Source: Aureispira sp. CCB-E | Lineage (GTDB): Bacteria > Bacteroidota > Bacteroidia > Chitinophagales > Saprospiraceae | NCBI RefSeq assembly: GCF_031326345.1 | Contig: NZ_CP133671.1 | Coordinates: 4,836,001-4,900,000, forward strand | Direction: 5' to 3' | Length of the DNA stretch: 64,000 nucleotides | Part shown: positions 44,858 through 55,200 of the stretch, one piece after another | Position numbering within the stretch: the stretch's first letter is position 1 | Layout: every line of letters begins with the position of its first letter | The notes under the pieces: model-generated | What the model saw: only the letters and a program-made list of their open reading frames with translations | Databases searched by the model: none | What the model was told of the DNA's origin: nothing | Made by a program: the position numbers and the translations under genes

Positions 44858-45436
44858 ATGCATAAAAAAGTATTTATCTTTCTCTTTGACGGATTTTCAG
44901 ACTGGGAAATTGCTTTTCTTTCTCCTGAAATCAAAAAAAGTCCGTCGATTGAACTTATTTATTTCTCAAGTACAGGACAAGCTGTCTCATCTATGGGAGG
45001 ATTACAGGTGATGCCTAATATTTCATTGGAACAAATTGATCCACAAGAAGTTGATTTATTGGTACTTCCTGGCGGGAGTGCATGGGAGCGCAATAAAAAT
45101 AATGAAATAGAAACGCTGGTCAAATCCTTAGTCGAAAACAAAAAAAGTATTGCTGCTATCTGTGCTGCAACAACCTACTTAGGCAAACTCGGTCTTCTCA
45201 ATCAAATCAAACACACTAGCAATGCCCTTCATTATTTGCAAAGTATTGCTCCTCAATATACTGGTGCTGTCAATTATACTGATGCGCTAGCTACTTCTAG
45301 TCGCCATATTATAACTGCTAATGGGATTGCTCCAATCGAATTTGCCAAAGAAATATTCTTGCAATTAGAATTATATGACCTTGCTACAATTGAAAAATGG
45401 TTTCAGCTGTTTAAGAATGGGATTTGGAAGGTATAA
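44858..45436 (+). CDS. DJ-1/PfpI family protein (type 1 glutamine amidotransferase-like)
   Basis: 192 residues. Family motifs: VFIFLFDGFSDWEIAF with the conserved acidic residue, LLVLPGGSAWE, and the nucleophile elbow AAICAATTYLG with Cys. Members act as proteases, deglycases, isocyanide hydratases or regulators; this one looks like the YdeA/YoaZ branch. Substrate unknown. Stands alone. Confidence 0.85.
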   Translation: MHKKVFIFLFDGFSDWEIAFLSPEIKKSPSIELIYFSSTGQAVSSMGGLQVMPNISLEQIDPQEVDLLVLPGGSAWERNKNNEIETLVKSLVENKKSIAAICAATTYLGKLGLLNQIKHTSNALHYLQSIAPQYTGAVNYTDALATSSRHIITANGIAPIEFAKEIFLQLELYDLATIEKWFQLFKNGIWKV

Positions 45437-45545
45437 TGGCTTATGAAAAACTCGTACAGACGATTCAAGATAGTAAGCATGCTACTCATTCTAACATTCC
45501 TTTTTAGAACCTGTTTGTTCAAAATGATGTTTTCTTATTCTGCAA

Positions 45546-45806
45546 TTGATCTATGCTGCTTTGTTTAACTCTATTGTCAATTTCATTTTTCAAGATCAAC
45601 AACTTCAAGCAAAGTATAAAGCTCAACATCTTGTTGGAAAAATAGATTTTTTGGGGATGGATTTACATAGATTTTTTAGTAGTTCCTTTTTTAAAAATCA
45701 CGACTATAATGTTATCATTGATTTACAGACAAATAAGGCTATATATATTGATCCTGTTATTAGCGACTATTTTTACATTCACCAAATTTCTGCCACTAAA
45801 CAGTAA
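45546..45806 (+). CDS. Short ORF of unknown function, start unclear
   Basis: The frame is open from 45528 to the stop at 45806; possible starts are TTG 45546 or ATG 45657. It encodes NSIVNFIFQDQQLQAKYKAQ and DYNVIIDLQTNKAIYIDP, which look like real protein (mixed strands and helices) but match nothing I know. Could be the 3' remnant of a decayed gene: several other short frames (e.g. from ATG 45436, 23 codons) lie just upstream. Followed 20 bp later by a membrane protein gene. Confidence 0.4.
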   Translation: MIYAALFNSIVNFIFQDQQLQAKYKAQHLVGKIDFLGMDLHRFFSSSFFKNHDYNVIIDLQTNKAIYIDPVISDYFYIHQISATKQ

Positions 45807-45826
45807 AACATTCTAAAATTACATCC

Positions 45827-46237
45827 ATGAAAGTTATTGACGATCAAAGAGAAATCCCTTCCTTTTTTTCCAAAGCATCTATTTTATTTTTATCCACATT
45901 CTTCGGTTCTTTATTTGGAGCTTTTGTATATATATCCAATTTACAGGTAGTCAACAAAAAGCACCTGATTTTTCCTACCATTTTATCCATCGCAATCGTC
46001 AATGGGTTTGTCATTTCTAAAATTTACCCAATACTATCTTCAATCCCTTTTCCTATTCTATATCCTCTGCTTAACGCCTTTAGCAGTCTATTGTTAATTG
46101 GTCCTTTTTGGAATTATCATTTAAAAGAGCACAAAGTTTATGATACCAATAGCATTTGGGGACCACTAGCAGCAGGAGTATTAATTTTTGGCGGTTTTAT
46201 TGCGATTGGTTTTTACCTAAAGTCTGTTAATGGCTAA
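45827..46237 (+). CDS. Four-TM membrane protein, unknown
   Basis: 136 residues with four hydrophobic segments (about 19-38, 48-66, 76-95, 111-130). No motif recognised. It follows the short ORF at 45546 by 20 bp and may be its partner. Convergent with the 46288 gene. Confidence 0.6.
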   Translation: MKVIDDQREIPSFFSKASILFLSTFFGSLFGAFVYISNLQVVNKKHLIFPTILSIAIVNGFVISKIYPILSSIPFPILYPLLNAFSSLLLIGPFWNYHLKEHKVYDTNSIWGPLAAGVLIFGGFIAIGFYLKSVNG

Positions 46238-46287
46238 AATATAGCTGTTCCTCCTCTTACACTACTTCTGGAAGTATAGAAGTATAC

Positions 46288-48300
46288 TTACTCAGGCAAA
46301 TTTACATTCAACAGACGCGCTTGTTTTAGGTACAATCGAAATTTATTTTCTTCTTTCATAATTTTAAATTCTACATCCACTCCATAATGTACAGGGTGTT
46401 CAAGCTCTTTTTTCAGCAAGGTATCCAATGTTGCACAAGCACTTTGCAATTGACGAACAAGGGGTGTCAGTGCCGCATTTTCAACAAAAATATTGTGTAT
46501 AGACGACTTGGACTCTGTGACATACCATTTGCTATTCAACTGCCGAAAATAAATTACCTCTGGCACGGCTTTACCTTCAGGATTTGTAACAGATTGTTCA
46601 CCATATTGTGTGTTAATATGAATACTTGGCGTTCCTGTAGGGTTGGGCAATGTCAATGCCACTCCATTGGCATATTCATCAGGAAAAGCTTCGTTGATCA
46701 AGATTCCCATTGCGGCTTTACTATGATCAATTCCAAAAAAATCACGTTCTTCAAACGCACGAACCAACCACAAAGACGCATAGACTTCCAATATTTTTTG
46801 CTGTATAACAGTTCGTTCGCTCCCCTCCCAAAAACCTTTGGAAACATACAATCCAGCCCCATTAAATTCTGGCAAATCTTCACAATTGGTCGAACTACGC
46901 AAGCGGATTTTTTTGCCTTTGTAATATTGCTTACAGATAATCTCTAGTTCCTTAAAAACTTGCTCCTTCAAAGTAGCTCCCATTATTGCATTTCTAATAG
47001 TTTCCAACTGCTTGTGCAAACGTTCTTTTGTCCATTGGTGTTTCTGTTTTAGCAGTGTTTGAATCAGTTGATCTGCCCCACAAGCTTGTATCGTTTGAAA
47101 ATAAAAGTAAAAAGGAATTGCAAAACCAGGTCGAGTATAGTTGGGTAATTCATGATACAACAAAGCATAATTACTTGCTTTTGCCCCTATACAAGTAACC
47201 GTTTGCACCGATCTATCTCCTGTCGTAAAATGTGAAAAAGCACGAACAGATACATCTGGTTTTGGTAAATCAATCTTCAATTTTCGTTGACTCGACCAAT
47301 GCAACTGAGCCGCTTGTTCAGAAATAGGTTCTATTGTTAGAATGTTTTTTCCTTTCTCTTTCTTGCAAATAATTTTCACCAACTTATTCTCATATTTTGC
47401 TCGAAAATCACTTGGTAACTGTTGCGTTAAATAAGCATTTGCTGTTCCTCGGTTTTTGGCTAAAAGGTTGATGTGCGAAAAAGGTGTTTGAGGCGCCAAA
47501 GTAAGTATTCCATTTGCAATCGGTACTCGATAAGGAATTTGCTGATAAAGCAAAATATTTTTAAAATCGCTTTGGACTTGTGTTTCCTCTCCTTCCTTTA
47601 CAAACCGTAAATAACCAACTGCCACCCCCTCATTTAAGACATTAGCCGACCAATATCCATCTTGTTTAGGAGCAATTTTTGTCTTTTCTTTAGCTTCTTT
47701 TTTAGAGGCTCTTTTAATCAATTCACCCAATGTCATGGTAACATATCCCGCCTTTTCGATCCCTTCTCGAATTGTTAAATTAGGTAAGGAAGCACTTGGG
47801 CTTGCTAAAATAGCAATTCCCTTTCCTACTTCAGGAACTTGCTGTTTGATATATCGTTCTACCACTTCCATCAACTCTACAAAAGTACGTTCCATAGACC
47901 AACGACTATCGGTATAACTATAATCCTCTAACCGCACCGCCCAAGTATATACTTGCCCATCTTTTTGAATGGGCATTGTCCGTAAATCGTACAAAAAAAT
48001 AGGCAAATAAACTCTCTTGTCAGGATGACGTACCAATTCTTTAAACTGATTAAATCGAAGTCCTGTTTTCAAACCATAACAAACAAAATTACCATGCCCT
48101 TTGTACTGTTCTACATCAAATAAATACACTTTTTTTAAAGATTCATTCCAATTAGTAGCAACTCCTTTCCAAGTCGGAATCTTATCATAAGCAATAAATT
48201 GATATTGCTTACTTGAAAATTCATTTTGCGCTTGCAACAAACATCCCAAACACAGTAATAAAGCAGTTAATCCTATTCTCATATTAAATAATGATTTCAA
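46288..48300 (-). CDS. Predicted exported PEP/pyruvate dikinase-like protein with phosphohistidine domain
   Basis: 670 residues. A signal peptide (1-25, GLTALLLCLGCLLQAQ) is followed by an unknown domain (26-200); a swivelling phosphohistidine-like domain with TPFSHINLLAKNRG (His276 the likely phospho-acceptor); and a C-terminal PPDK N-type ATP-grasp domain (RLRSSTNCEDLPEFNGAG, residues 466-483; AMGILINEAFPDEYANGVAL; QYGEQSVTNP). This His-then-ATP-grasp order is as in glucan water dikinases, not PpdK or PpsA. An ATP-using dikinase in the periplasm would be odd because ATP is absent there. No acceptor substrate can be named. Monocistronic. Confidence 0.78.
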   Translation of the reverse strand: MKSLFNMRIGLTALLLCLGCLLQAQNEFSSKQYQFIAYDKIPTWKGVATNWNESLKKVYLFDVEQYKGHGNFVCYGLKTGLRFNQFKELVRHPDKRVYLPIFLYDLRTMPIQKDGQVYTWAVRLEDYSYTDSRWSMERTFVELMEVVERYIKQQVPEVGKGIAILASPSASLPNLTIREGIEKAGYVTMTLGELIKRASKKEAKEKTKIAPKQDGYWSANVLNEGVAVGYLRFVKEGEETQVQSDFKNILLYQQIPYRVPIANGILTLAPQTPFSHINLLAKNRGTANAYLTQQLPSDFRAKYENKLVKIICKKEKGKNILTIEPISEQAAQLHWSSQRKLKIDLPKPDVSVRAFSHFTTGDRSVQTVTCIGAKASNYALLYHELPNYTRPGFAIPFYFYFQTIQACGADQLIQTLLKQKHQWTKERLHKQLETIRNAIMGATLKEQVFKELEIICKQYYKGKKIRLRSSTNCEDLPEFNGAGLYVSKGFWEGSERTVIQQKILEVYASLWLVRAFEERDFFGIDHSKAAMGILINEAFPDEYANGVALTLPNPTGTPSIHINTQYGEQSVTNPEGKAVPEVIYFRQLNSKWYVTESKSSIHNIFVENAALTPLVRQLQSACATLDTLLKKELEHPVHYGVDVEFKIMKEENKFRLYLKQARLLNVNLPE

Positions 48301-48404
48301 TTTAAAAAAGGGGTCTTATTAACACTCATACGGTACTTGCTATTAAGTTAATACATTTTCTTAGTAAACTATTCTCATTCTAAAAATGATCCTTTGGCAT
48401 CAAC

Positions 48405-48446
48405 CTAAAAGTCGCCAATTGATTTTCAATTGACGACTCCTTTTTT
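48405..48446. terminator. Hairpin between OYE and the 46288 gene
   Basis: 12-bp stem with one mismatch (48411-48422 with 48426-48437), 3-nt loop, A-run on one side and T-run on the other. It probably ends transcription of the minus-strand OYE gene. Confidence 0.6.
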
Positions 48447-48520
48447 ATAACACAATACTAATTTATGCTAGATTATCCTTTTAGTTTTCAGCATCTTAAA
48501 CTTTTTCGGACGTTTCTTTT

Positions 48521-48550
48521 ATAGTAGTTAGCTACGCTGCTACTATTGTT
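48521..48550. repeat. REP-like repeat overlapping the OYE stop codon
   Basis: AGTTAGCTACGCTGCTACTA, one base different from the core at 42638-42659 and inverted relative to 16413-16432. It overlaps the last codons of the OYE gene (stop 48543). Confidence 0.65.
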
Positions 48551-49622
48551 TTACAAACCCCGACCATCGAGTCATGTATTCGATAAAATCTTCTCCCAAT
48601 CCTTCTTTTCGAAGATAATCTTTGGAGACAGGAGTTGGTGTAGGTTCAAAATTATCATTTTCCATCACTTTTTTCGGAAAATCATGATGCAATATTGCAG
48701 AATGTCCAATCGTCACAAAATCGACTCCTGCATCTAAAACCTCTCTAACATCCTGAGCACTTTTTATTCCTCCTGCAACAGTCAGCAAAACATTTTTACG
48801 GTCAAGTTCTGTAAAATAAGTCAATAAAGATTTTCCTTTGTATTGCTCCTCCTCTGGCTCTTTGAAGGAATCCCACAAAGAAACATCTAAAAAGTCAATC
48901 TTTCCACCATCAATCAACTGCTGACAAATGGTTGTAACCTCTCTTAAGTCCATTCCAAATCGTTCGGGCGATAAGCGCACTCCCAATAAAAAATCAGAAC
49001 CACAAGTCGTTCGAACACCATCAACTATTTCCAACAAAATGCGCGCTCTATTTTCCAAACTTCCTCCATACTCATCTGTCCGATGATTGATTGCAGCACT
49101 CAAAAATTGGGTTAAAATATATCCATGTGCTCCATGAATTTCCACACCATCATATCCGCTTTCTTTTGCTCGAATTGCTGCTTGAATAAAATCATCTCGA
49201 AGTTGTTTCACCTCTTCTAAAGAAAGCTCACGTGCATTGTGTTTCTCATTATCAGAGGGGCAAACGGGCTTATCTTGAAGCAAATCCATTGGAGAACGCA
49301 TTCCCGCATGATGTAATTGACTAACAATCAAGCTGCCATTTTCCTTAATCGCACGCGTTAATTTTTTATGCCCCTCTATATGCTCATCAGAAAAGAGTCC
49401 TAATTGCCCAGGGAACCCTTTTCCTATTTCTTGAACATGGGTAGCACAGGTCATTACCAAACCAAATTGTCCCTCTGCTCTCATTTTTAGCCAATTTAAT
49501 TCTTCTTTAGAAAGTTGCCCATCTTCATGGCTCTGTGTGTTGGTCATTGGAGCCAACATAAATCTGTTCTTCATACTGGCACCACAAGTAAACTTAATGG
49601 GGTTTGCTGCTTTGTTTTTCAT
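48543..49622 (-). CDS. Old Yellow Enzyme family NADH:flavin oxidoreductase
   Basis: 359 residues from ATG 49620-49622 (MKNKAANPIKFTCG); a longer frame adds 8 residues with no support. FMN TIM barrel: NRFMLAPMTNTQS, SQLHHAGMRSP (the His/His pair binds substrate), GVEIHGAHGYILTQFLSAAIN, RTDEYGGS, RLSPERFGM, and the phosphate-binding VAGGIKSAQ with TIGHSAI. It reduces activated C=C bonds with NAD(P)H. The repeat 49641-49713 lies just upstream of the start. Confidence 0.92.
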   Translation of the reverse strand: MKNKAANPIKFTCGASMKNRFMLAPMTNTQSHEDGQLSKEELNWLKMRAEGQFGLVMTCATHVQEIGKGFPGQLGLFSDEHIEGHKKLTRAIKENGSLIVSQLHHAGMRSPMDLLQDKPVCPSDNEKHNARELSLEEVKQLRDDFIQAAIRAKESGYDGVEIHGAHGYILTQFLSAAINHRTDEYGGSLENRARILLEIVDGVRTTCGSDFLLGVRLSPERFGMDLREVTTICQQLIDGGKIDFLDVSLWDSFKEPEEEQYKGKSLLTYFTELDRKNVLLTVAGGIKSAQDVREVLDAGVDFVTIGHSAILHHDFPKKVMENDNFEPTPTPVSKDYLRKEGLGEDFIEYMTRWSGFVKQ

Positions 49623-49640
49623 TCCTATTTTTTTCTTGAT

Positions 49641-49713
49641 AAGCAAGTGGGCAGAAAAAATATAGCTAAAAAATAGACTTATTTTTATATAATTTTTTCT
49701 GAACGATTACTTA
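49641..49713. repeat. Dispersed repeat, uninterrupted copy
   Basis: 73 bp; its two halves equal 9224-9270 and 9381-9407. It starts 18 bp upstream of the OYE start codon, as the other copy does before the 9208 gene. The 421-bp gap to the pirin gene otherwise shows only AT-rich sequence. Confidence 0.75.
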
Positions 49714-49995
49714 ATTTATTGCGAATCTATTTCTATTTCCATCTATAAACTAGAATACTGTCGCAATTGTTGAGGCTATAATTAATAAAAAGTAGCCTAT
49801 CACCACAAACACCTTAGTATCAATGGCATTTTTTTGGGGGGATAATTTTATTTCGTCAATCCAAGATCTCAAAAAAGCAAGCAAAGTCACATTCTAATAA
49901 TAAGACCTCCCTAAAAAGTATCATTTTGGTATAAGCCTCTCTAAAGTAAAGTCAAAACCAGAGAATTATCTTCCTACTAAAAACGTAAAATTATT

Positions 49996-50003
49996 TATAT
50001 TTG
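49996..50003 (+). promoter_or_regulatory. Possible -7 element of the pirin gene
   Basis: TATATTTG (TAnnTTTG match) 40 nt before the ATG at 50044; -33 box unclear. Confidence 0.45.
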
Positions 50004-50043
50004 TAGATAGTACAAACAATGGACTTTTCATAAAATAACGAAT

Positions 50044-50925
50044 ATGGCTAATAACAAATTACTAGTAAACGAAAGACAGACTGATTTAGGAAACTTTATG
50101 GTCGGAAGGTTATTGCCTTTTCGCAAAAAAAGACAAGTGGGTCCATTCACATTCATAGATCACATAGGACCAGCAGAATTAGGAAATGGTCAGTACTTAG
50201 ATGTAGATCAACATCCGCACATTGGGTTAAGTACCCTAACCTATCTTTTTGAGGGAGAAATAGAGCATCGAGATAGCATCGGCAGTATTCAGATTATCAC
50301 TCCAGGCGATGTTGGTTTTATGACAGCGGGATGTGGGGTTACCCACACAGAACGGACACCTCAACACAAACGACAAGAAGAAACATTTACCATGCACGGC
50401 TATCAAATTTGGCTAGCACTTCCCAAGGAAAAGGAAGAAATGGAACCAAGATTTGATTATTATCCAAGTTCAGAAATTCCAACTTGGACAGAGAATGGTG
50501 TTCGATTCAAACTAGTAGCGGGAAATGCCTTCGGTAAATCAGCTCCCTTACAAGGTTATTCGCCCCTATTTATGGTTGACATCTACGCTGAAAAAGCGAC
50601 AACCATTTCGCTGAAAAATCAATTAAAAGGGGAAGTTGCTTTTGTTATTGTCAAAGGCTCTATTAGCGATCAAGAAGAACGAGTTGAAGCAGGGCAAATG
50701 CTCATTAGCAAAACCAATGAAGCTTGCGAAATTTGCTTGGACGCTCAAACGCAACTTTTGCTGTTTGGCGGGGCTCCGTTGCCTGAGGAACATTATCTGC
50801 TTTGGAATTTTGTTTCTCATAGCAAAACTCGCTTAAAAGAGGCTCAAAAAGATTGGGAAAACAAAGAGTTTCCAATGGTTCCTGACGACAATACGTATAT
50901 TCCAATGCCTGCTCTAAAAAGATAA
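50044..50925 (+). CDS. Pirin family protein (bicupin)
   Basis: 293 residues. N-terminal pirin cupin with the metal ligands in HPHIGLSTLTYLFEGEIEHRDS (two His, one His/Glu) and GCGVTHTERT; C-terminal pirin domain from ~170. FGPFxFIDHxGPAE-type VGPFTFIDHIGPAEL is diagnostic. Pirins act as quercetinases or redox regulators; the role here is unknown. Confidence 0.92.
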   Translation: MANNKLLVNERQTDLGNFMVGRLLPFRKKRQVGPFTFIDHIGPAELGNGQYLDVDQHPHIGLSTLTYLFEGEIEHRDSIGSIQIITPGDVGFMTAGCGVTHTERTPQHKRQEETFTMHGYQIWLALPKEKEEMEPRFDYYPSSEIPTWTENGVRFKLVAGNAFGKSAPLQGYSPLFMVDIYAEKATTISLKNQLKGEVAFVIVKGSISDQEERVEAGQMLISKTNEACEICLDAQTQLLLFGGAPLPEEHYLLWNFVSHSKTRLKEAQKDWENKEFPMVPDDNTYIPMPALKR

Positions 50926-51000
50926 CTTTCTTTGAACGATTGCTTAGCACTAATAAATCGTTATTTTACAACTCTTTTTATAAAAAAAATCAACATACTT

Positions 51001-51957
51001 ATGCATTGCTCACCCCAGTACATCTGCCTTTTTCTTTTGGGAATATTCTATCTAACCTCTTGCCAAGAAGAGAAACCTACTGGCACTCAAATTGCCTCTT
51101 TTTCAGTTACAAAATCAAACAATGATCTTGTATTTAATTTTTCGGCTACAGGTCAAGATGTTCAATACTATGAAATAACGTATAGCAATTCTAATGCTAG
51201 TTCAAGCCATTTTGGAGACTTTACAACAACAGAAACCAGCACCATTACCAAAACAATAAGTGAGTTGTCTATTCGATCAGGTGGTATCTATACATTTAAT
51301 GTTTCTGCTACACTCAATGACTTATCTGTTATATACTGGTCTAATCCTGTTTTAATCAACTTTGGGGATTTTTGTGAAGCTCCACATGGTCTAACTTTTG
51401 TTGGCAACTCTGGGTTTGTTTGGAATAATTATAATAATAATACAAGTTCTTCTTATTACGAAGTGAGTTATGGAATTGCAGGAACGTCCGCAAGTGCAGG
51501 AGAAAAAATTACAACCAATAATATGAATTGTAGAGACATGGTATTAGAGCAAGGAAAAGTCTATGATTTTTATGTCCGAGGTTATTGTAACAATACATTA
51601 GGTTGGAGCGATTGGGCTGGACCATTCACACATTATGCCTCTGAAAATTTCAATATTTGCATGCCACCATCCAATTTATCATTTTCGATTGTTAGAGATA
51701 GCCTTTCCCGACCATTTGGGGCAGAATGTACTTGGGAAGATAATGGAGGCAATACCGATTACGAACTTAATTTAGTTAGTAATGGATATGCTCCTACTTC
51801 TGGAAATATAGAAACCGTGACAAGCACAGCAAGAAGTGTGACTGTGTTTTATGGTCCGCTAACTCGAAACAAAGATTACGATTTTTATGTTCGAACAATT
51901 TGCAAGGATGGAACTCCCACAAACTGGGTTGGTCCATTAAATGTGAATATTAACTAG
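51001..51957 (+). CDS. FN3-like surface lipoprotein
   Basis: 318 residues from ATG 51001; a longer frame begins at 50932 but only from 51001 is there a good lipoprotein signal (CLFLLGIFYLTSCQEE, lipid-Cys near residue 21). Three beta-sandwich modules follow with the recurring KVYDFYVRGYC / DYDFYVRTICKDG ends and W-x-GPF, typical of FN3-like domains in Bacteroidota surface proteins. Probably anchored in the outer membrane. Followed by a terminator and then the giant adhesin gene, with which it may work. Confidence 0.78.
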   Translation: MHCSPQYICLFLLGIFYLTSCQEEKPTGTQIASFSVTKSNNDLVFNFSATGQDVQYYEITYSNSNASSSHFGDFTTTETSTITKTISELSIRSGGIYTFNVSATLNDLSVIYWSNPVLINFGDFCEAPHGLTFVGNSGFVWNNYNNNTSSSYYEVSYGIAGTSASAGEKITTNNMNCRDMVLEQGKVYDFYVRGYCNNTLGWSDWAGPFTHYASENFNICMPPSNLSFSIVRDSLSRPFGAECTWEDNGGNTDYELNLVSNGYAPTSGNIETVTSTARSVTVFYGPLTRNKDYDFYVRTICKDGTPTNWVGPLNVNIN

Positions 51958-52010
51958 TCGCTACCATAACGATTCTTTTATAAAAATAAAAGCAACTCTA
52001 TTGCTGTTTT

Positions 52011-52042
52011 AGAGCAGATGCATTTTTTGCATCTGCTCTTTT
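52011..52042 (+). terminator. Terminator after the FN3 lipoprotein gene
   Basis: 12-bp perfect stem (AGAGCAGATGCA 52011-52022 with 52028-52039), 5-nt loop, TTTT tail. It separates the lipoprotein from the giant gene; a further small hairpin (ACTCATTT/AAATGAGT, 52213-52232) lies in the leader of the latter. The 339-bp gap has no gene. Confidence 0.85.
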
Positions 52043-52296
52043 CAATTCCAACACCCATCATCATCATTCCTCTCCTCTTGTTCTTCTTCTCTATAAAACC
52101 AACCAGACAGTTAAATTAATGTCCCTCTAAGCTTTACACTGCAATGAATCCTAAAATATTTCGTTTTATTTTAGTATATTCGCTAGTTCCTAAATCCGAA
52201 AAAAATAAGAGCACTCATTTCAAAAAATGAGTATCTCGTATCAATCAATTTCCACCTTCAACATTGCATTGCTGCAATTTTGTTAGAACATTTGTT

Positions 52297-55200
52297 ATGA
52301 AAGTACTATTGACCTTCCTTCTATGTCCTTTATTATTGTGTTTTAGCACAACTTTATGTTCACAAGTCACTCTGACGGTGAGAATCAACAGTGGAAATTC
52401 CACCACGACCTGTACTGATGGCTTTTTTGGAGGGGCTCCAGAACCACATTGGCGCGTAGAGGTTGCAGGTCAAGGCTATACCACTTATCCTAGAAGAGGA
52501 ATTTGTTTTACCAATCCACCCAATACGCAATACAACGAAACATTCAATTGCCCGAATAACTATCCTGCCAATTTGCAAGTTTGCCTTCGAGCATTTGAAG
52601 ATGATGGCGCAGCCTGTGTGGTTAGTCAAAGTTGTTTGGAACAAATTTGCCAAAATTTTGCTACCCCAACTCCAGGAAATGCCATTACTTATAGCCTTGC
52701 GGTAGGAGGATCAAGTACAGCAAATGTCAATTTTACCATTACAGCAACAGGAAGTTTTAATCTGCCTGGTAGTGCTTACAATACTGTCTGTAATGCCATT
52801 AATTTAGGAACACTTAATTCTAACACAACACTTGGTAATAGCGGTTTGAGTAATTATGGAAATTACTGTGCAGATAATATAGGCGAACCCAATCCTTGGG
52901 GTGGAGACAACGATCAAGGGGTTTGGTTTCAATTCACAACTGGTGCCTTCCCCTCTGCTGTAATTGATATTCAAGCCGAAAGTGATCCACAAAACTTTGG
53001 AGACGATATTGATTTGCAATTAGCACTTTATGAGTCTAGCAATGGAACCTGTACAGGAACATTAAACTTAATTGATGAAGAATACCAAGGCTTAGGTCTG
53101 TTAAACGATGAAGACATGACTGTCAATTGTCTGTCTCCAAATACAACATACTTTATATTAGTAGATGGAGAACGAACCAACGTTATCAATACAGGAGGTC
53201 AAGAAGGATTCTTTGGGTTGCAAGTGGTAGATGGAGGAATCTTACAGGCAGGAGATGAAATTTGTGACGCCGAATTTCTGGGTGCCGTCCCCAATGGAGG
53301 ATCGGTAGCCACTCCTAATTTAAGTCGCTCCAATGTTTGTGCGACCAATACCAACGACCCCAACCCTGGTGCTTGGGCTTCGGACCAAACTGTATGGTTT
53401 CGTTTTCAAGCCCCCCCCTCTGGGCATGTGATTATAGATGCAGATAGTGACCCCTTACTCCCTCTGTCCAACGACCCTATCGACTTACAATTAGCAGTCT
53501 ATGGAACTAGTACAGGAACGTGTACAGGGGTACTAGATTTTATTGCCTCTGATTATACCCCAGGTTTGTTTGGCGAATCGATGGATGTCAAGTGCTTAAC
53601 ACCTGGTGAAAACTATTGGGTAATGGTCGATGGTTCCCCTCTTAATGTAGATGGAATCTTTGATTTGACGATAACAGATGGAGGAATATTTCCAGCTCCC
53701 AATGATTTAATTTGTGACGCCATTCCTCTGGGGCAGCCTGCTCCAGGAGGTACAGTAGGCTTGATCGATCAAAACAACTACTGTGCAGATAATATCTTTG
53801 AACCCATTCCTGCCAACTGGGGAAATGACCAAGGGGTTTGGTATACGTTTATTGCTCCGCCCTCTGGCAAAGTAGAAATTCGTTTGGATAATGGAGGTCC
53901 TTTTAGCAGCGATAATATTGACCTACAAGTAGCGGTCTATGATTTAACAGGTGCGGTTTGTACAGGAGTTCCAACTGAAATAAAGTCAGAACACGAAGGA
54001 ATTGGAATTCTCTGGGACGAAGACATGGAAGTTGAATGTCTAATTCCTGGTCGAGAATACTGGATATTAGTAGACGGGGAAGGGTCTTTAATTGACCCTG
54101 ATTTGCAAGTAGGTATCTTTGACATTGAGGTTTATGGAGATCCTAGGGATTTGGCATCACCATACGATGATCCTTGTAATGCTTTGGCATTAGGAGACCC
54201 AACAGGAGGCTCTGTTGGTACTAGCCCTATCACTAACCATGGTTCTCAAAACAACTTCTGCGCTACAGCCACAGGCGAACCTCAACCATCTGGTTTTACT
54301 GCTGACCAAACTGTCTGGTACACCTTTGTCGCTCCTTCCACAGGAAACGTTAATATTAACATGAATTCTGACCCTATTATTGGAGGAACAGATCCTATCA
54401 ATTTGCAGATTGCTGTTTGGGAAACGCCAGGCTGTACAGGTCCTTGGAGAGAATTTGTGAGTGGCGATGATTTATTATACGACGTTGATTTAGATGTTTA
54501 CTGCTTAAAACCTGGTGAAATATATTACATCCAAGTTGATGGTTCTCCACCTGTTTTACTAGAAGGTCACGAAGGCTACTTTGACATTACCATTACTGAA
54601 ATCCCTTCTATTCCTGTTGCGCCCAATGATTCTATCTGTAATGCTATTGCACTAGGCAATCCTTTTGCAGGAACTGTTGGCATTACCAATCAACACAACC
54701 TTTGTGCCGACGATTTGGGCGACCCAACACCTTCTGCTTTTGGAACAGATCAAACCGTCTGGTACTCATTTACAACTCCTGCAACAGGAGGTCCTTATGC
54801 GGTTGATATTAATACGACTTCTAGTTTGCCTTGGCCGTTTGGCAATCAGGATGCCATTGATTTGCAGTTAGCTGTTTTTGAATCTAGTAATAACCTTTGT
54901 ACAGGTACTCTAACAGAGGTTGAAAGTGGTTATTCGCTCTTAGATTTATTCAACGAGAGCTTGAATGTCCCCTGTTTGGAAGCAGGAAAAACCTATTATG
55001 TCATGGTTGATGGCTCTTTCTTGGATGTTCAAGGATACTTTGACATTAGTATTTCTGCGGCAACAGCCGTTCCTATTCCTACCAACGATTTAATTTGCCA
55101 ACATGAAAACTTAGGTGTCGTGCCTATTGGTGGTTCAATTAACAATGGTAATAATTATTATAACTTCTGTGCAGACGTAGAATCAGGCGAACCCAATCCA

